The notes: a model not told the origin generated them from the sequence alone. A stretch of 64,000 nt of DNA from Microvirga guangxiensis (GCF_900102135.1 NZ_FMVJ01000002.1:397709-461708), one strand, 5' to 3'. Positions 48,391-56,726 are shown, counted from the stretch's first letter. Made by a program: numbers and translations.

Positions 48391-49277
48391 TTGAAGAAGC
48401 TCCCGCCATCGAGCCCTGGCTCGCCCTGTCGCGGCATGCGGATGATGAAATCGTTGCCAGGCATGTGCGGGAAGCCACGGAAGTTCGCCACGTTCCGGAA
48501 TTTCCTGCGGCACATGCCATGGGTCTTGTCGCAGCCCGCGGTCACGCGGAATGTGTCGCCCGCTTGAATCGCCTGCGGCGCGCGTTGCCAGAGATCGAAC
48601 TCGTCCGTGCCGCCGATTGCGCGGTGCACCTTGATTTCAACGGACACGCCCGCATTGCTGCCGCTGAGCCACGTGAGTTTCCCGCCCGTGCACCAGCCAT
48701 CGGCAAAATCGATGCCGGAGGCGGCGATGCCGAGGAAGCCATCGGTGCGCGTGACGGCGCCCGTCGCGGCATAGGCAGGCGACGAGAGGTTCACCCTGCA
48801 CTTCGCATCACCCAGATCCGCCGAGCAGGTTGCGCGAAACAGCCGCCCGCGCTCCTCGTCGTAGCGATGCATGAGGCCCCGCACCTCAGCGATAAAGCTG
48901 CCGTCGGATCGGCGGATCTCGCCAATGGAGCCGATGTCGAGAAGCAGCCGCTCCTCCACATTGTTCCAGTTCACGAGCCAGGTTTCCACGCTCGCATCAT
49001 CATAGAGGCCCGAGGAAATGTCGTCTTCAGTCAGGCCTGCCGACATGAGCGCGCCGGAAACCTCGCCACCGCCTACCACGAAGCCGAGTTCGGCTGTCGC
49101 CTCGGCAGCTTCCAGGCCGGAACGCGCGGCAAATACGGTTCCGCCGAAATCGAGATCGCGGTCGTGATCCGTGAAGCCGAAGCTGACGCCGTCACGGCGG
49201 ATGAGCTTCCAGCAATGGCAAAGCGTCGTCGCCCCGTCAGCCATATGAGCCGCAAGGTTCAAAGGAATGTTGCGCAT
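48387..49277 (-). CDS. GTA DUF2163 protein (g13, baseplate hub)
   Basis: 296 residues. The N terminus LAAHMADGATTLCHCWKLIRRDG and FGFTDHDRDL are characteristic of DUF2163, and the C-terminal phage_BR0599 domain has ACTAGCDKTHGMCRRKF-like sequence (VTAGCDKTHGMCRRKFRNV) with four Cys shared with GTA g13, which binds an Fe-S cluster in RcGTA structures. ATG at 49277. Confidence 0.93.
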   Translation of the reverse strand: MRNIPLNLAAHMADGATTLCHCWKLIRRDGVSFGFTDHDRDLDFGGTVFAARSGLEAAEATAELGFVVGGGEVSGALMSAGLTEDDISSGLYDDASVETWLVNWNNVEERLLLDIGSIGEIRRSDGSFIAEVRGLMHRYDEERGRLFRATCSADLGDAKCRVNLSSPAYAATGAVTRTDGFLGIAASGIDFADGWCTGGKLTWLSGSNAGVSVEIKVHRAIGGTDEFDLWQRAPQAIQAGDTFRVTAGCDKTHGMCRRKFRNVANFRGFPHMPGNDFIIRMPRQGEPGLDGGSFFK

Positions 49278-49289
49278 GGGTTTGAAACC

Positions 49290-49928
49290 TTAAGGAACGA
49301 TCTCGATCAGCGGGATCTGCGGAATGCCCCCCGCCTCGAAGGTGGAAAGGTCGATGTCGAGTTCGTCCGTATCGAACCGCACGGGCACGTCGAAGCTGTA
49401 GCCCGCCGTGATCGCAGCTCCAGCAGCAGGCGGAACAGGAAATGTCACGAGGCCGGTCGCCGGATCGCAATTGAAGGCGGAGCCCACTGGCTGCTCGACG
49501 CCGTTCAGGGCCACCCGCACCGATCCGCCCACCGGCTTGGCAATGGTGCGCACATATGGCGCGAAAGACGAGCCGTAGATCTTGACGAGCTGGAACGTCT
49601 TTGTCGTGCCGTCACCCGCCCCGATGCGCTGGTCGAGAGCAGTCGGGTCCTTCGAGGGCGGGCAGGAGCGCCAATCGGTCCGGTCGCAAAAGCGGAAACC
49701 GTAGAGCTTGCCGCGCCGCTCCTCGAAGAAGGCGATCACCGCATGCAGCGCATCCACATTTCTCACGCCCAGACCCGCATCGTAGCGGCGGCGGGAGGAG
49801 GCCCAACGGCTGTTGCGGTGCTCGCGGCCGGAAGCAAGCGTGACGATATCGGTCCGCCGCACCGGCCCTCCCCGACTCCCTAAGCTGACGTCGAGGGGGA
49901 AGCGGACCTCATGGAAATCGGATGCCAT
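49290..49928 (-). CDS. GTA DUF2460 protein (g12, distal tail)
   Basis: 212 residues. FHEVRFPLDVSLGSRGGP at the start and RRRYDAGLGVRNVDALHAV match DUF2460, the distal tail protein of GTAs. GKLYGFRFCDRTDW is also conserved. ATG at 49928; upstream frame to 50093 overlaps the divergent YdcH gene and is ignored. Confidence 0.93.
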   Translation of the reverse strand: MASDFHEVRFPLDVSLGSRGGPVRRTDIVTLASGREHRNSRWASSRRRYDAGLGVRNVDALHAVIAFFEERRGKLYGFRFCDRTDWRSCPPSKDPTALDQRIGAGDGTTKTFQLVKIYGSSFAPYVRTIAKPVGGSVRVALNGVEQPVGSAFNCDPATGLVTFPVPPAAGAAITAGYSFDVPVRFDTDELDIDLSTFEAGGIPQIPLIEIVP

Positions 49929-50013
49929 GATCCATCCTTCTGAGATTTGAAACGAAAAAAGAGCGCCTGGCGTTGTCGTGCGAGCAGGACATTCAACAAG
50001 GAGACGCCCGGCG

Positions 50014-50259
50014 ATGAGCAACGCCCCCAACGACCTCCTCGAAGACTTCCCGGACAAGGTCGACCGGATCCGCCAGCTCAAGGAGAGCAACAATCGCTTC
50101 GGCAGGCTCTATGACGAGTACAACGAGCTGAACCGCACCATTCACCGCGTGGAGACGCGGGTTGAGCCGAAGCCGGAAGAGGTCGAGGAAGAGCTCAAGC
50201 GTCGCCGCCTGCAGATCAAGGATGAGATCATGGCGATGCTCGACAACGAGAGCGCCTGA
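50014..50259 (+). CDS. YdcH/DUF465 family small helical protein inside the GTA
   Basis: 81 residues. Heptad-rich DKVDRIRQLKESNNRFGRL followed by YDEYNELNRTIHRVE and EELKRRRLQIKDEIMAML match the DUF465/YdcH coiled-coil family. It is transcribed opposite to the GTA, head-to-head with g12 (85 bp) and tail-to-tail with g11 (6 bp between stops). The ATG at 50014 has AAGGAG upstream. YdcH proteins are common chromosomal genes of unknown function; a GTA role is open. Confidence 0.85.
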   Translation: MSNAPNDLLEDFPDKVDRIRQLKESNNRFGRLYDEYNELNRTIHRVETRVEPKPEEVEEELKRRRLQIKDEIMAMLDNESA

Positions 50260-50265
50260 GCCAAA

Positions 50266-50958
50266 CTACATCCCTCGCTGGCCACGCGCGACGGCCCGCG
50301 CCAACGCGGCGGAGACCTGCGCCTCTGACCGGCGGAAGCTCTCCGCATTCGGCGTCGAGATGTTCACCGTGATGGAGGCCCCAGGCCCGCTTCCGCCGGA
50401 GCGCACGCCGAGCTTGCCGTCAGGCCCGCGAGCCAGCGGCATCACGGCTTCCGCGCCCTTCTCGCCCATCACGCCGAGACCGCGTCCGAGCGGGAAGTAA
50501 GTCGGCGCTCCCACGACGCCTCCTTGCGCGAACGGCATCACCATGCCGCGCGAGAACACGCCGCCTTTCGCGAAAGGCGTGGCTGAGGCCGCACCTCCGC
50601 CACCGAAAAGAGAACTGAAAACCGAGCCTATGCCTTTGAAAAGGCCGCCGAATAGATCGCCGCCGCCCATAGGCAGCGAACTACCCATAGCGCCTGAAGT
50701 CATGCCCTTTATGCTCTGGCTCAAAGCCATCTGCAGAGGTGCCAAAGCCAAGCGCAACCCTGTTTCCACAAGAGACTCACGCACCTTCTTGATAACAACG
50801 TCGAATTTCTTGCCCTCGGCAATATTCTTCGCGAAAGCATTGGACAAAGAGTCACCGAATTTTTCGGAGAGCCCTATGAGGGTGTTGAGCTGGCGTTTGC
50901 GATCTTCGGCGACTGCATTGGAAATGATGCTATCAGGAGCTTTTCCTCCGTCTGCCAT
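50266..50958 (-). CDS. GTA tape measure protein (g11)
   Basis: 230 residues. The N-terminal helical half includes KRQLNTLIGLSEKFGDSL; a Gly-rich hydrophobic segment (MGGGDLFGGLFKGIGSVFSS) and a C-terminal GEKGAEAVMPLARGPDGKLGV, the RcGTA g11 ending, follow. Its shortness fits the short tail of GTAs. ATG at 50958 has AGAGAG upstream; longer frame to 51060 would overlap the plus-strand lipoprotein gene. Confidence 0.9.
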   Translation of the reverse strand: MADGGKAPDSIISNAVAEDRKRQLNTLIGLSEKFGDSLSNAFAKNIAEGKKFDVVIKKVRESLVETGLRLALAPLQMALSQSIKGMTSGAMGSSLPMGGGDLFGGLFKGIGSVFSSLFGGGGAASATPFAKGGVFSRGMVMPFAQGGVVGAPTYFPLGRGLGVMGEKGAEAVMPLARGPDGKLGVRSGGSGPGASITVNISTPNAESFRRSEAQVSAALARAVARGQRGM

Positions 50959-50977
50959 AAAACTCTCTCTTTTTGTG

Positions 50978-51232
50978 ATGTGTTCGACATGCAGCATCGT
51001 TTTTCTAAGTGCTTGCATGCCCCAAAAGGCAACCGTCGATATCTTTGAAAGGCCAGGCATTAGCGATTCTCAATTCGAACGCATGCGGCTTGAATGCAAC
51101 TACGAAGCCCGCAAAGCAGTCGCCTCTCAAGAACCTGGTCTGGTCCGTCACCTTGAGTGGAAGGAAATCTATTTGACGTGTCTCGAGCTCAAGGGAGCGA
51201 AATACATCAGAACGGAAGAGAAGCTTTCCTGA
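50978..51232 (+). CDS. Possible small lipoprotein on the opposite strand
   Basis: 84 residues from ATG 50978. A short hydrophobic start with a lipobox-like FLSAC (Cys13) is followed by a helical segment ending EWKEIYLTCLELKGAKY, with two Cys spaced like those of small phage or plasmid lipoproteins (MRLECNYEAR ... LTCLELKGA). It lacks N-terminal positive charges and no clear Shine-Dalgarno sequence is visible; only 19 bp separate it from the divergent g11 start. Moderate to low confidence that it is a real gene. Confidence 0.45.
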   Translation: MCSTCSIVFLSACMPQKATVDIFERPGISDSQFERMRLECNYEARKAVASQEPGLVRHLEWKEIYLTCLELKGAKYIRTEEKLS

Positions 51233-51316
51233 TAGAGATCTTTGAATCAGACACGTTGATCTCTCTTTGAAAGGCTGCAACCTCCGTTGCATGAGCAATC
51301 AGCTCCCACGATGGAG

Positions 51317-51529
51317 CTAACTGCTCGCATTGGCATCCGGAAAAGCCTCCATCATCCGCATCAAGTCGCTGCCAACCACCGGCTCAACTCTTCGTCCGCC
51401 GCTCAGTCCTTCCCACGCCACGAACAGTTCGCGCGGCGTTGCGCGCCAGAACTGATCGGGACTCCACCGCAGGACGCTCAAGCCCAGCATCATCGCGTCT
51501 TCCCAGGGGAAGAGCTGCTGTTCGCTCAT
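51317..51529 (-). CDS. GTA tail assembly chaperone (g10.1, DUF2376)
   Basis: 70 residues. FPWEDAMMLGLSVLRWSPDQFWRATPREL matches the phage_TAC/DUF2376 family of GTAs in outline, with the W-x-P-x-x-F-W motif. ATG overlaps the g10 stop by 4 bp (ATGA), typical of frameshift-free GTA chaperone pairs. An imperfect 6-bp hairpin (51301-51318) covers its stop codon. Confidence 0.9.
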   Translation of the reverse strand: MSEQQLFPWEDAMMLGLSVLRWSPDQFWRATPRELFVAWEGLSGGRRVEPVVGSDLMRMMEAFPDANASS

Positions 51530-51870
51530 GCGCCCTGCGGATTCAGAGGGTTTGACGATGTGTCCGCGCCGAAGGTGACGATGAGAAGATCGGCGATAGC
51601 CGATGCCACGGGCTCAATGCCCTCCGTGAGGGGAAGACTCGCCACATCCACCGCGCTCACATCATGACCGCCGCCACGCAAAGCGACAGTGAGCAATCGC
51701 AAGAGATCGCGGCTCGCCAAGCGGCCTGTGCCGAAGCGCTCCGCGAGAGCCATGAGATCGTCGACGCCGAACGCCTCCTCCAGCTCGGAAAGAGCGCCGA
51801 GCGTCAGACAAAGGGTGTAGCGTTTATCGCCCAGTTGCAGCGCGACTTCGCCTCGTCTTCTATTAGCCAT
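51526..51870 (-). CDS. GTA gp10 (tail tube chaperone)
   Basis: 114 residues. MANRRRGEVALQLGDKRYTL and LTLGALSELEEAFGVDDL are the family signature of GTA gp10 (Phage_TAC_11). The ATG at 51870 has GAGGGT upstream. A GTG at 51885 overlapping the g9 stop is in frame but the conserved start is MANRRRGE. Confidence 0.92.
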   Translation of the reverse strand: MANRRRGEVALQLGDKRYTLCLTLGALSELEEAFGVDDLMALAERFGTGRLASRDLLRLLTVALRGGGHDVSAVDVASLPLTEGIEPVASAIADLLIVTFGADTSSNPLNPQGA

Positions 51871-51881
51871 GTCGCCGACCC

Positions 51882-52292
51882 TCACAGCGCCACGAATGTC
51901 AGCGCACCGGCTGATTCAAAGGCTATCTCGAAAGTCACCTCGCCCGCGTGATCGCCGCGATATTCGAGGCTCGTAATCTGGAATGGTCCTTCGATGCGCC
52001 CGAAATCGGGGACGATGATCTGATAGGTGAGAATATCGCCGTCGAAGAACACCTGGCGCATGCGCGCATCCGACGCTTCGTCCTTGAACACGCCGGAGCC
52101 TGTGATGCCTGCGCGGCGCACGCCGACGCCGGCCAGAAGCTCACGCCAGCGCCCAGCGGATTCCGCGTGTGTCACATCGACGGTTTCCGCATTGAACGAA
52201 ATCTGACGGGTGCGAAGGCCCGCCACGGTGACGAAGCCGCTGCCGCCGTCGCCGATCTTGATGAGCAGATCCTTGCCCTTTTGAGCAGGCAT
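51882..52292 (-). CDS. GTA major tail tube protein (g9)
   Basis: 136 residues. MPAQKGKDLLIKIGDG, then VAGLRTRQISFNAETVDVTHAES and WRELLAGVGVRRAGITGSGVF match the TP901-1-like tail tube family of GTAs. The C terminus EVTFEIAFESAGALTFVAL-like is typical. ATG at 52292 with AAGGA upstream. Confidence 0.93.
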   Translation of the reverse strand: MPAQKGKDLLIKIGDGGSGFVTVAGLRTRQISFNAETVDVTHAESAGRWRELLAGVGVRRAGITGSGVFKDEASDARMRQVFFDGDILTYQIIVPDFGRIEGPFQITSLEYRGDHAGEVTFEIAFESAGALTFVAL

Positions 52293-52323
52293 GAAGAAGT
52301 CCTTTCTGGAAATGAGCAAAGGC

Positions 52324-52734
52324 TCAAGCACGCTCGGTTACGGCGCGCAGATGAAGAGTGACCCGGGAAAGCTGCGTGTCCTTGTCGCGATGGGATGCGA
52401 TTGCCGTCACGCGCAGGTTCACAAGCCGATGGCCGTCGAGGGCGAGCGGCACATCATCGAGCAGCATTGCGAAGCGTTCAGCCGCTGCCAGTCCGCTGCG
52501 AGCGCTGCCCCGCTCCGACCACACCACAAGGGAGAGGACCTGCTCGTGTCCGCGGTCCGTATCGGTCGACCAATCTTTAGCCTCCACATCGCCGAACAAG
52601 GCATAAACCGGCTCCGCATTCCGGGGCGGCTCATCGTAAAGGCGCACGGACCCGCCCATGAGCGAGGCCAACTCCGCATCCACTGACGATGCATCCATGA
52701 TCGCGCGGCGCAGGGCGAGGATCGGACTCGTCAT
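52324..52734 (-). CDS. GTA DUF3168 protein (g8, tail terminator)
   Basis: 136 residues. LALRRAIMDASSVDAELASL at the start and VYALFGDVEAKDWSTDT and LSLVVWSERG resemble DUF3168, the tail completion family. ATG overlaps the g7 stop (ATGA). Confidence 0.9.
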   Translation of the reverse strand: MTSPILALRRAIMDASSVDAELASLMGGSVRLYDEPPRNAEPVYALFGDVEAKDWSTDTDRGHEQVLSLVVWSERGSARSGLAAAERFAMLLDDVPLALDGHRLVNLRVTAIASHRDKDTQLSRVTLHLRAVTERA

Positions 52735-53066
52735 GACTTGATCTCCTCGACGAGGCAGACGAGATCGCGCCGCGAGCCATCCGGATCGGAAGACGCGCGA
52801 ATGGCGAAGCGGCGCAAGCCCGAAGTCAGACGCATGGCGCCCGTCACTCCATCGCGGTAGCGCAAGGTGATCCTATGCGTCAGGCCCTGTTCGGGCCTGT
52901 CGGCACGCACGCGCTCGGAACCGGAGAGCATCTCCATCGCGCCCCAGAGCTGCGGCCCAGATCTGTAGGAGCGGATGACCCCACCGAACCCGTCGGGACT
53001 CTCGAGAGGCACTTCGAGAACGAACCGGCGCGAACGTGCGCCGATGGGCAATGATTTTGATTTCAT
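52731..53066 (-). CDS. GTA head-tail adaptor (g7)
   Basis: 111 residues of the phage head-tail joining (gp16-like) fold: IGARSRRFVLE, WGAMEMLSGSER, ITLRYRDGVTGAMRL in order. It bridges the connector and tail terminator. ATG at 53066. The 162 bp between it and the g6 stop holds no recognisable gene. Confidence 0.88.
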   Translation of the reverse strand: MKSKSLPIGARSRRFVLEVPLESPDGFGGVIRSYRSGPQLWGAMEMLSGSERVRADRPEQGLTHRITLRYRDGVTGAMRLTSGLRRFAIRASSDPDGSRRDLVCLVEEIKS

Positions 53067-53228
53067 CGTAACAACTCAAGAAAACATCGGCAAAGCGCAG
53101 CCCTCATCTTGAGAAGCCGCGAAGCAAAATCTCGACGAAAGCTCGAATGCGGATTGGCGACGCCTTGCCCTTCGAGACGCAAGCAAACCCGCTCCGCAGG
53201 GCGTGGGGCTCTGATGGAGTGCAGCGCT
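53067..53228. other. Gap between g7 and g6
   Basis: 162 bp. One very short minus-strand frame of 14 codons ends on the g7 start (ATGA-like), but there is no evidence it is translated. Nothing else seen. Confidence 0.4.
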
Positions 53229-53789
53229 TCAGAGGCGCGCCCGCTGGAACGGAGCCACGAGCGCCATCGCCTGAGGCGGCAGGATCTGCTCGCCCGCCAC
53301 GTCGCCTCGGTTTTCGAACCAATGGGCGACGAGGATCTTGATCGCGAGCCTCAAGGTAGAGGGAACCGCATCGGGCGTGGAGCCGAAGCCTGCGCGCAGC
53401 TCGATCTCGATTCCGTGTCTCGCCTTGCCGGGCTGAGGCGCATCGTCAACCGCGATGCCTGGCGGATCGCTCACGGCATCCGCATCGATGGAGGCGGCCG
53501 GAACGTCCGTAGCCGTGCCATCGGCATCCAGCACCTTGATGCCGTCCACGGCGAGCAAGGGCGCAACCGGCAGCCTCACCTTGCCGCCATCAGGCCAGCG
53601 ATCCATGACAACCCGCCAGCGCTGCTCGATCAGAGCCCGCCGCGAGGCGGTTTCCACCACGAGCCTTGCGGCCTTGATGAGCCCGGCGATCAGATCGTCC
53701 TCCGCCTCGTGGTCGATGCGGAGATAGGCTTTCATCTCGGGCAGCGTTATGGGCTCGACGGCGGGGCCATCAACGAATATCGGGATCAT
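53229..53789 (-). CDS. GTA head-tail connector (g6, phage gp6-like)
   Basis: 186 residues. MKAYLRIDHEAEDDLIAGLIKAA is the gp6-like connector signature near the start; RWRVVMDRWP and STLRLAIKILVAHWFENRGD are also conserved in GTA g6. ATG at 53789; the frame is open far upstream, but that overlaps the antisense protease gene. Its Shine-Dalgarno sequence is shared in a palindrome with the divergent protease. Confidence 0.9.
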   Translation of the reverse strand: MIPIFVDGPAVEPITLPEMKAYLRIDHEAEDDLIAGLIKAARLVVETASRRALIEQRWRVVMDRWPDGGKVRLPVAPLLAVDGIKVLDADGTATDVPAASIDADAVSDPPGIAVDDAPQPGKARHGIEIELRAGFGSTPDAVPSTLRLAIKILVAHWFENRGDVAGEQILPPQAMALVAPFQRARL

Positions 53790-53807
53790 CGAAACAGGAA
53801 TCCTTCC

Positions 53808-54551
53808 ATGATGAATCGTCTGATCACGCTCTTCCTTGCCCTGCCGCTGGCCGCGACAGGGGCGAAGGCCATCGTCGGAGGGGCCGAGGACCAAGGCCCC
53901 CTCGCCCGCCAGAGCGTGATGGTGTTGAGTTCGAATGGCGGCGTCTGCAGTGCCGTCGTGGTGGCGCGCGACGTTGTGCTCACCGCCGCCCATTGCGTGA
54001 CGGGCGCGGACGAGCATCGGGTGCATTTCCGGGACGAGACCGGCGAGCCGGTGCTGATCAAGCCAGCCGGCAAAGCCGTGCATCCCGGCTACAACGCAAA
54101 GGCTATCGAGGCTCGGCAGCGCTCCATCGATCTCGCCCTCGTGCGCATTCCGGAGACATTCCCTGAGCGCTTCGAACGGGCAACGCTCACCGCGGCCAAG
54201 CCGGCCAAGGACGAAACGATCCTCATTGGCGGCTATGGGCTGGCACGCGAGGGCGACGCCAAGACGACGGGCACGTTCCGCACGGCTCATCTGAGCGTGA
54301 TGGAGCCCTATGGCCCCAGCAAAATCCTGCTCTGGGCCCAGGGCTCGGGCGCCATGGGAGCCTGCCAAGGCGATTCCGGCGGGCCGATGGCATCGGGAAA
54401 TTCGGTCGCCGCGATCACATCCTGGTCATCGCCGTCACGCGGCAAGAGCTGCGGAGGCGCCACGCAGGGCATTCTCCTGGGCCCACAGAAGGAATGGATC
54501 GACAGTACGCTGAAAGGCTGGAATCGCGCGGCGTTGTGGAGCGGCAACTAA
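53808..54551 (+). CDS. Secreted chymotrypsin-fold (S1) serine protease A inside the GTA
   Basis: 247 residues with a signal peptide (1-20) and an activation-like N terminus AIVGG. The triad is His62 (LTAAHC), Asp108 (SIDLALVRI) and Ser190 (CQGDSGGP). Gly184 occupies the S1-base position where trypsin has Asp, so specificity for Arg/Lys is unlikely. The C-terminal disulfide-type Cys pattern is present. It reads against the GTA operon between g6 and g5; its ATG is 18 bp from that of g6. A frame open from 53109 lacks a signal peptide and is not used. Confidence 0.88.
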   Translation: MMNRLITLFLALPLAATGAKAIVGGAEDQGPLARQSVMVLSSNGGVCSAVVVARDVVLTAAHCVTGADEHRVHFRDETGEPVLIKPAGKAVHPGYNAKAIEARQRSIDLALVRIPETFPERFERATLTAAKPAKDETILIGGYGLAREGDAKTTGTFRTAHLSVMEPYGPSKILLWAQGSGAMGACQGDSGGPMASGNSVAAITSWSSPSRGKSCGGATQGILLGPQKEWIDSTLKGWNRAALWSGN

Positions 54552-54636
54552 CGCTGGAAATTTGCGGGCGAGTGGAACTATCTTACCTTAGCAGTCCTTC
54601 CCATACGTAACGATTCCTCTCTCCCCATATTGCCAG

Positions 54637-55434
54637 ATGCGCGCGCTTCCATTTTTCATTCTTGTCGCCCTCACCATTATGACGAGTTCCGCGCAAGCGG
54701 TTCTGCTGGGCGCGCCGTCGCGCGATCCCAACGGGCTGCGGCGCTCGGTCGTGTCCATCGAGAATTCCCTGGGCGAGCTTTGCTCCGGCGCTCTGATCGG
54801 AGCGGACCTGGTTCTCACGGCAGCCCATTGCGTCACCGATCCGGCAGCCTATCGGGTCACCGCGGTCAATCGGGCCTTCAAGCCGCAGCGCGTCAGGGTC
54901 GTCGCCCTGGCGACCCATCCCAGCTTCGTGACCGGCACGACGCCGCGCACGCAGCCCGGAGTCGATCTGGCGATCCTGAGGCTTGAGCGGCCTCTCGGCT
55001 CCGAGTTCCTGCCCCTCGATCCTACCCTGTCCGGCAGGATCGGCGTGGGCGACGAGGTGACCATCGCAGGCTTCGGCGTCTCGGCTGAAAGCAGAAGAGG
55101 AACCGCGCGTGTCCTTCGGCAGGCGAACCTCGTCTCCCTTGGGCCGATCGAGGTTGCCAATCGCGTCCTCATCGTTGTGGACCGCGATCGGCTGGCCGAA
55201 ACCAGCGGCGCGGGCGCCTGCCGGGGCGATTCCGGCGGGCCTATTCTGGCTGAAACACCGAACAGCTATCTGCTTTACGGCATCATCAGTTGGTCGAGCG
55301 GCGCGTTTCGCACACGCTCGCCCAGCGCCTGCGGAGGCCTAACGGCCGTGACGCCCATCGTGGAGCATCTCGGTTGGATCCGTCAGGCCATGCGCAACCT
55401 CCAAGCTGCCGACGGAGCATGGGCGAGACGCTGA
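54637..55434 (+). CDS. Secreted chymotrypsin-fold (S1) serine protease B inside the GTA
   Basis: 265 residues. Signal peptide 1-21; triad His64 (TAAHC), Asp110 (GVDLAILRL) and Ser199 (CRGDSGGP). As in protease A the S1-base residue is Gly, so it is not trypsin-like in specificity. The two proteases share the same layout and likely arose by duplication. It starts 85 bp after protease A and ends 17 bp before the convergent capsid stop. Function in the GTA context is unknown; export makes a role in cell-surface or particle processing possible. Confidence 0.88.
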   Translation: MRALPFFILVALTIMTSSAQAVLLGAPSRDPNGLRRSVVSIENSLGELCSGALIGADLVLTAAHCVTDPAAYRVTAVNRAFKPQRVRVVALATHPSFVTGTTPRTQPGVDLAILRLERPLGSEFLPLDPTLSGRIGVGDEVTIAGFGVSAESRRGTARVLRQANLVSLGPIEVANRVLIVVDRDRLAETSGAGACRGDSGGPILAETPNSYLLYGIISWSSGAFRTRSPSACGGLTAVTPIVEHLGWIRQAMRNLQAADGAWARR

Positions 55435-55451
55435 TCCCGCCCACTTTTTGC

Positions 55452-56687
55452 TTAAGCCGCGAACTTCAAGAGCTTGATCGCCGCATAATCCTGCACGCCG
55501 CCGCCCACGCGCTTGGTGGTGTAGAACAGCACGTAAGGCTTCGCGGAATACGGATCGCGCAGCACTCGCATGCCCGCGCGGTCGACGATCAGGTAGCCGC
55601 GCTTGAAATCGCCGAAGGCGACGGCGCAGGCGCCCGCTGCGATATCGGGCATGTCCTCGGACTCCACCACGGGGAAGCCCATGAGCGTGGCGGACTGCCC
55701 GAGGCTTGCAGGCGGAGCCCAGAGATACTGGCCGTTCGTATCCTTGAACTTGCGGATCGCGCTCTGCGTCTTGCGGTTCATGACGAAGGAAGCGTTCTGG
55801 CGGTAGCCGGCCTTCAATGCATAGACGAGCTCCACCAGCACATCGGACGGGTTGCTCGACGGAAACGCTGCGCCACCCGTATGCACCGCACCGAGCTTGC
55901 CCCAACTCCAGGTATCGTCCTTCACGATATCCGAGGCGAGAAAGCCCTTGGGCTTGTTGACGCCGTCACCATTCACGAAAGCGGCGCTCTCCTGCTCCGC
56001 GAAGGCTGCTTCGACTTCCTCGGCGATCCAGCGGTCGATATCGACCACCGCGTCATCGAGAAGGGTCTGGGTAGCCGCCGGCATGGCATAAAGCTCCATG
56101 GCCGGGAAGCTCATCTCGGAAAGCGTCGGGCTTGCGGTCTGAGGACGGGAAGCCGTCTCGCCGACCCAGCCGGTGGCCGGACCCGTCGTGGAGAAGGCAC
56201 GCTTGTACTGGCCGCCGGAGATTACGCGCACCGACGAGATCGCACGGATCGGCGAAATTCCTGAGAGGCGGCGCAGCACTTCCGTCTCGACGGTATCGGG
56301 AACGAGGTAGCCGCCGTCCGGACCGGAACCGGCGGAGAGTGCCTTCTCCTCCAGGCGCTTCAGGCCGGTAGCCTCGCCGGACCGCATATAGGCTTGGAAC
56401 GCCGTCTTGTGCTCGTTGCGGGCCGGATCGCGTGGAGCGTCGTCGCGGCCCAGCGGCGGACGGGAGCGGTCGAGGGCCAGGCGGTCGAGGCGGCGCTTGG
56501 CGTCGTCCAGCGCGGCATCGATGCGGGTGAGCTTTTCTTCCGTCACCACGTCGCTCGACAGGCGCGTCTCGATCTCCGACAGGCGCGTATCGTTGGTGTC
56601 CTTGAAGGCCTCGAAGGCGCGGGCGAAATCCTCGAAGGCCGACGAGACGTCGTCGGAGAGGGATTTAGTTTCGACAACAGGAATCAT
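55452..56687 (-). CDS. GTA major capsid protein (g5, HK97 fold)
   Basis: 411 residues. An N-terminal coiled scaffold (about 1-110, removed by the prohead protease) and an HK97 coat domain from GSGPDGGYLVPDTV near residue 118. GWVGETASRPQT, LYAMPAATQTLLDDA and SFVMNRKTQSAIRKF are conserved in GTA capsids. ATG at 56687; upstream lies a strong terminator only 40 bp away. Confidence 0.95.
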   Translation of the reverse strand: MIPVVETKSLSDDVSSAFEDFARAFEAFKDTNDTRLSEIETRLSSDVVTEEKLTRIDAALDDAKRRLDRLALDRSRPPLGRDDAPRDPARNEHKTAFQAYMRSGEATGLKRLEEKALSAGSGPDGGYLVPDTVETEVLRRLSGISPIRAISSVRVISGGQYKRAFSTTGPATGWVGETASRPQTASPTLSEMSFPAMELYAMPAATQTLLDDAVVDIDRWIAEEVEAAFAEQESAAFVNGDGVNKPKGFLASDIVKDDTWSWGKLGAVHTGGAAFPSSNPSDVLVELVYALKAGYRQNASFVMNRKTQSAIRKFKDTNGQYLWAPPASLGQSATLMGFPVVESEDMPDIAAGACAVAFGDFKRGYLIVDRAGMRVLRDPYSAKPYVLFYTTKRVGGGVQDYAAIKLLKFAA

Positions 56688-56726
56688 ATTAATCCAAAGG
56701 GTTCAAAAAATGGGTGGGCTTCAACG

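Noticed and set aside
53067..53115. 14-codon frame ending on the g7 start
   Set aside because: Too short to judge and without a Shine-Dalgarno sequence.
53109..53807. Long N-terminal extension of protease A
   Set aside because: It overlaps g6 antisense, has no homology pattern and would bury the signal peptide at 53808.
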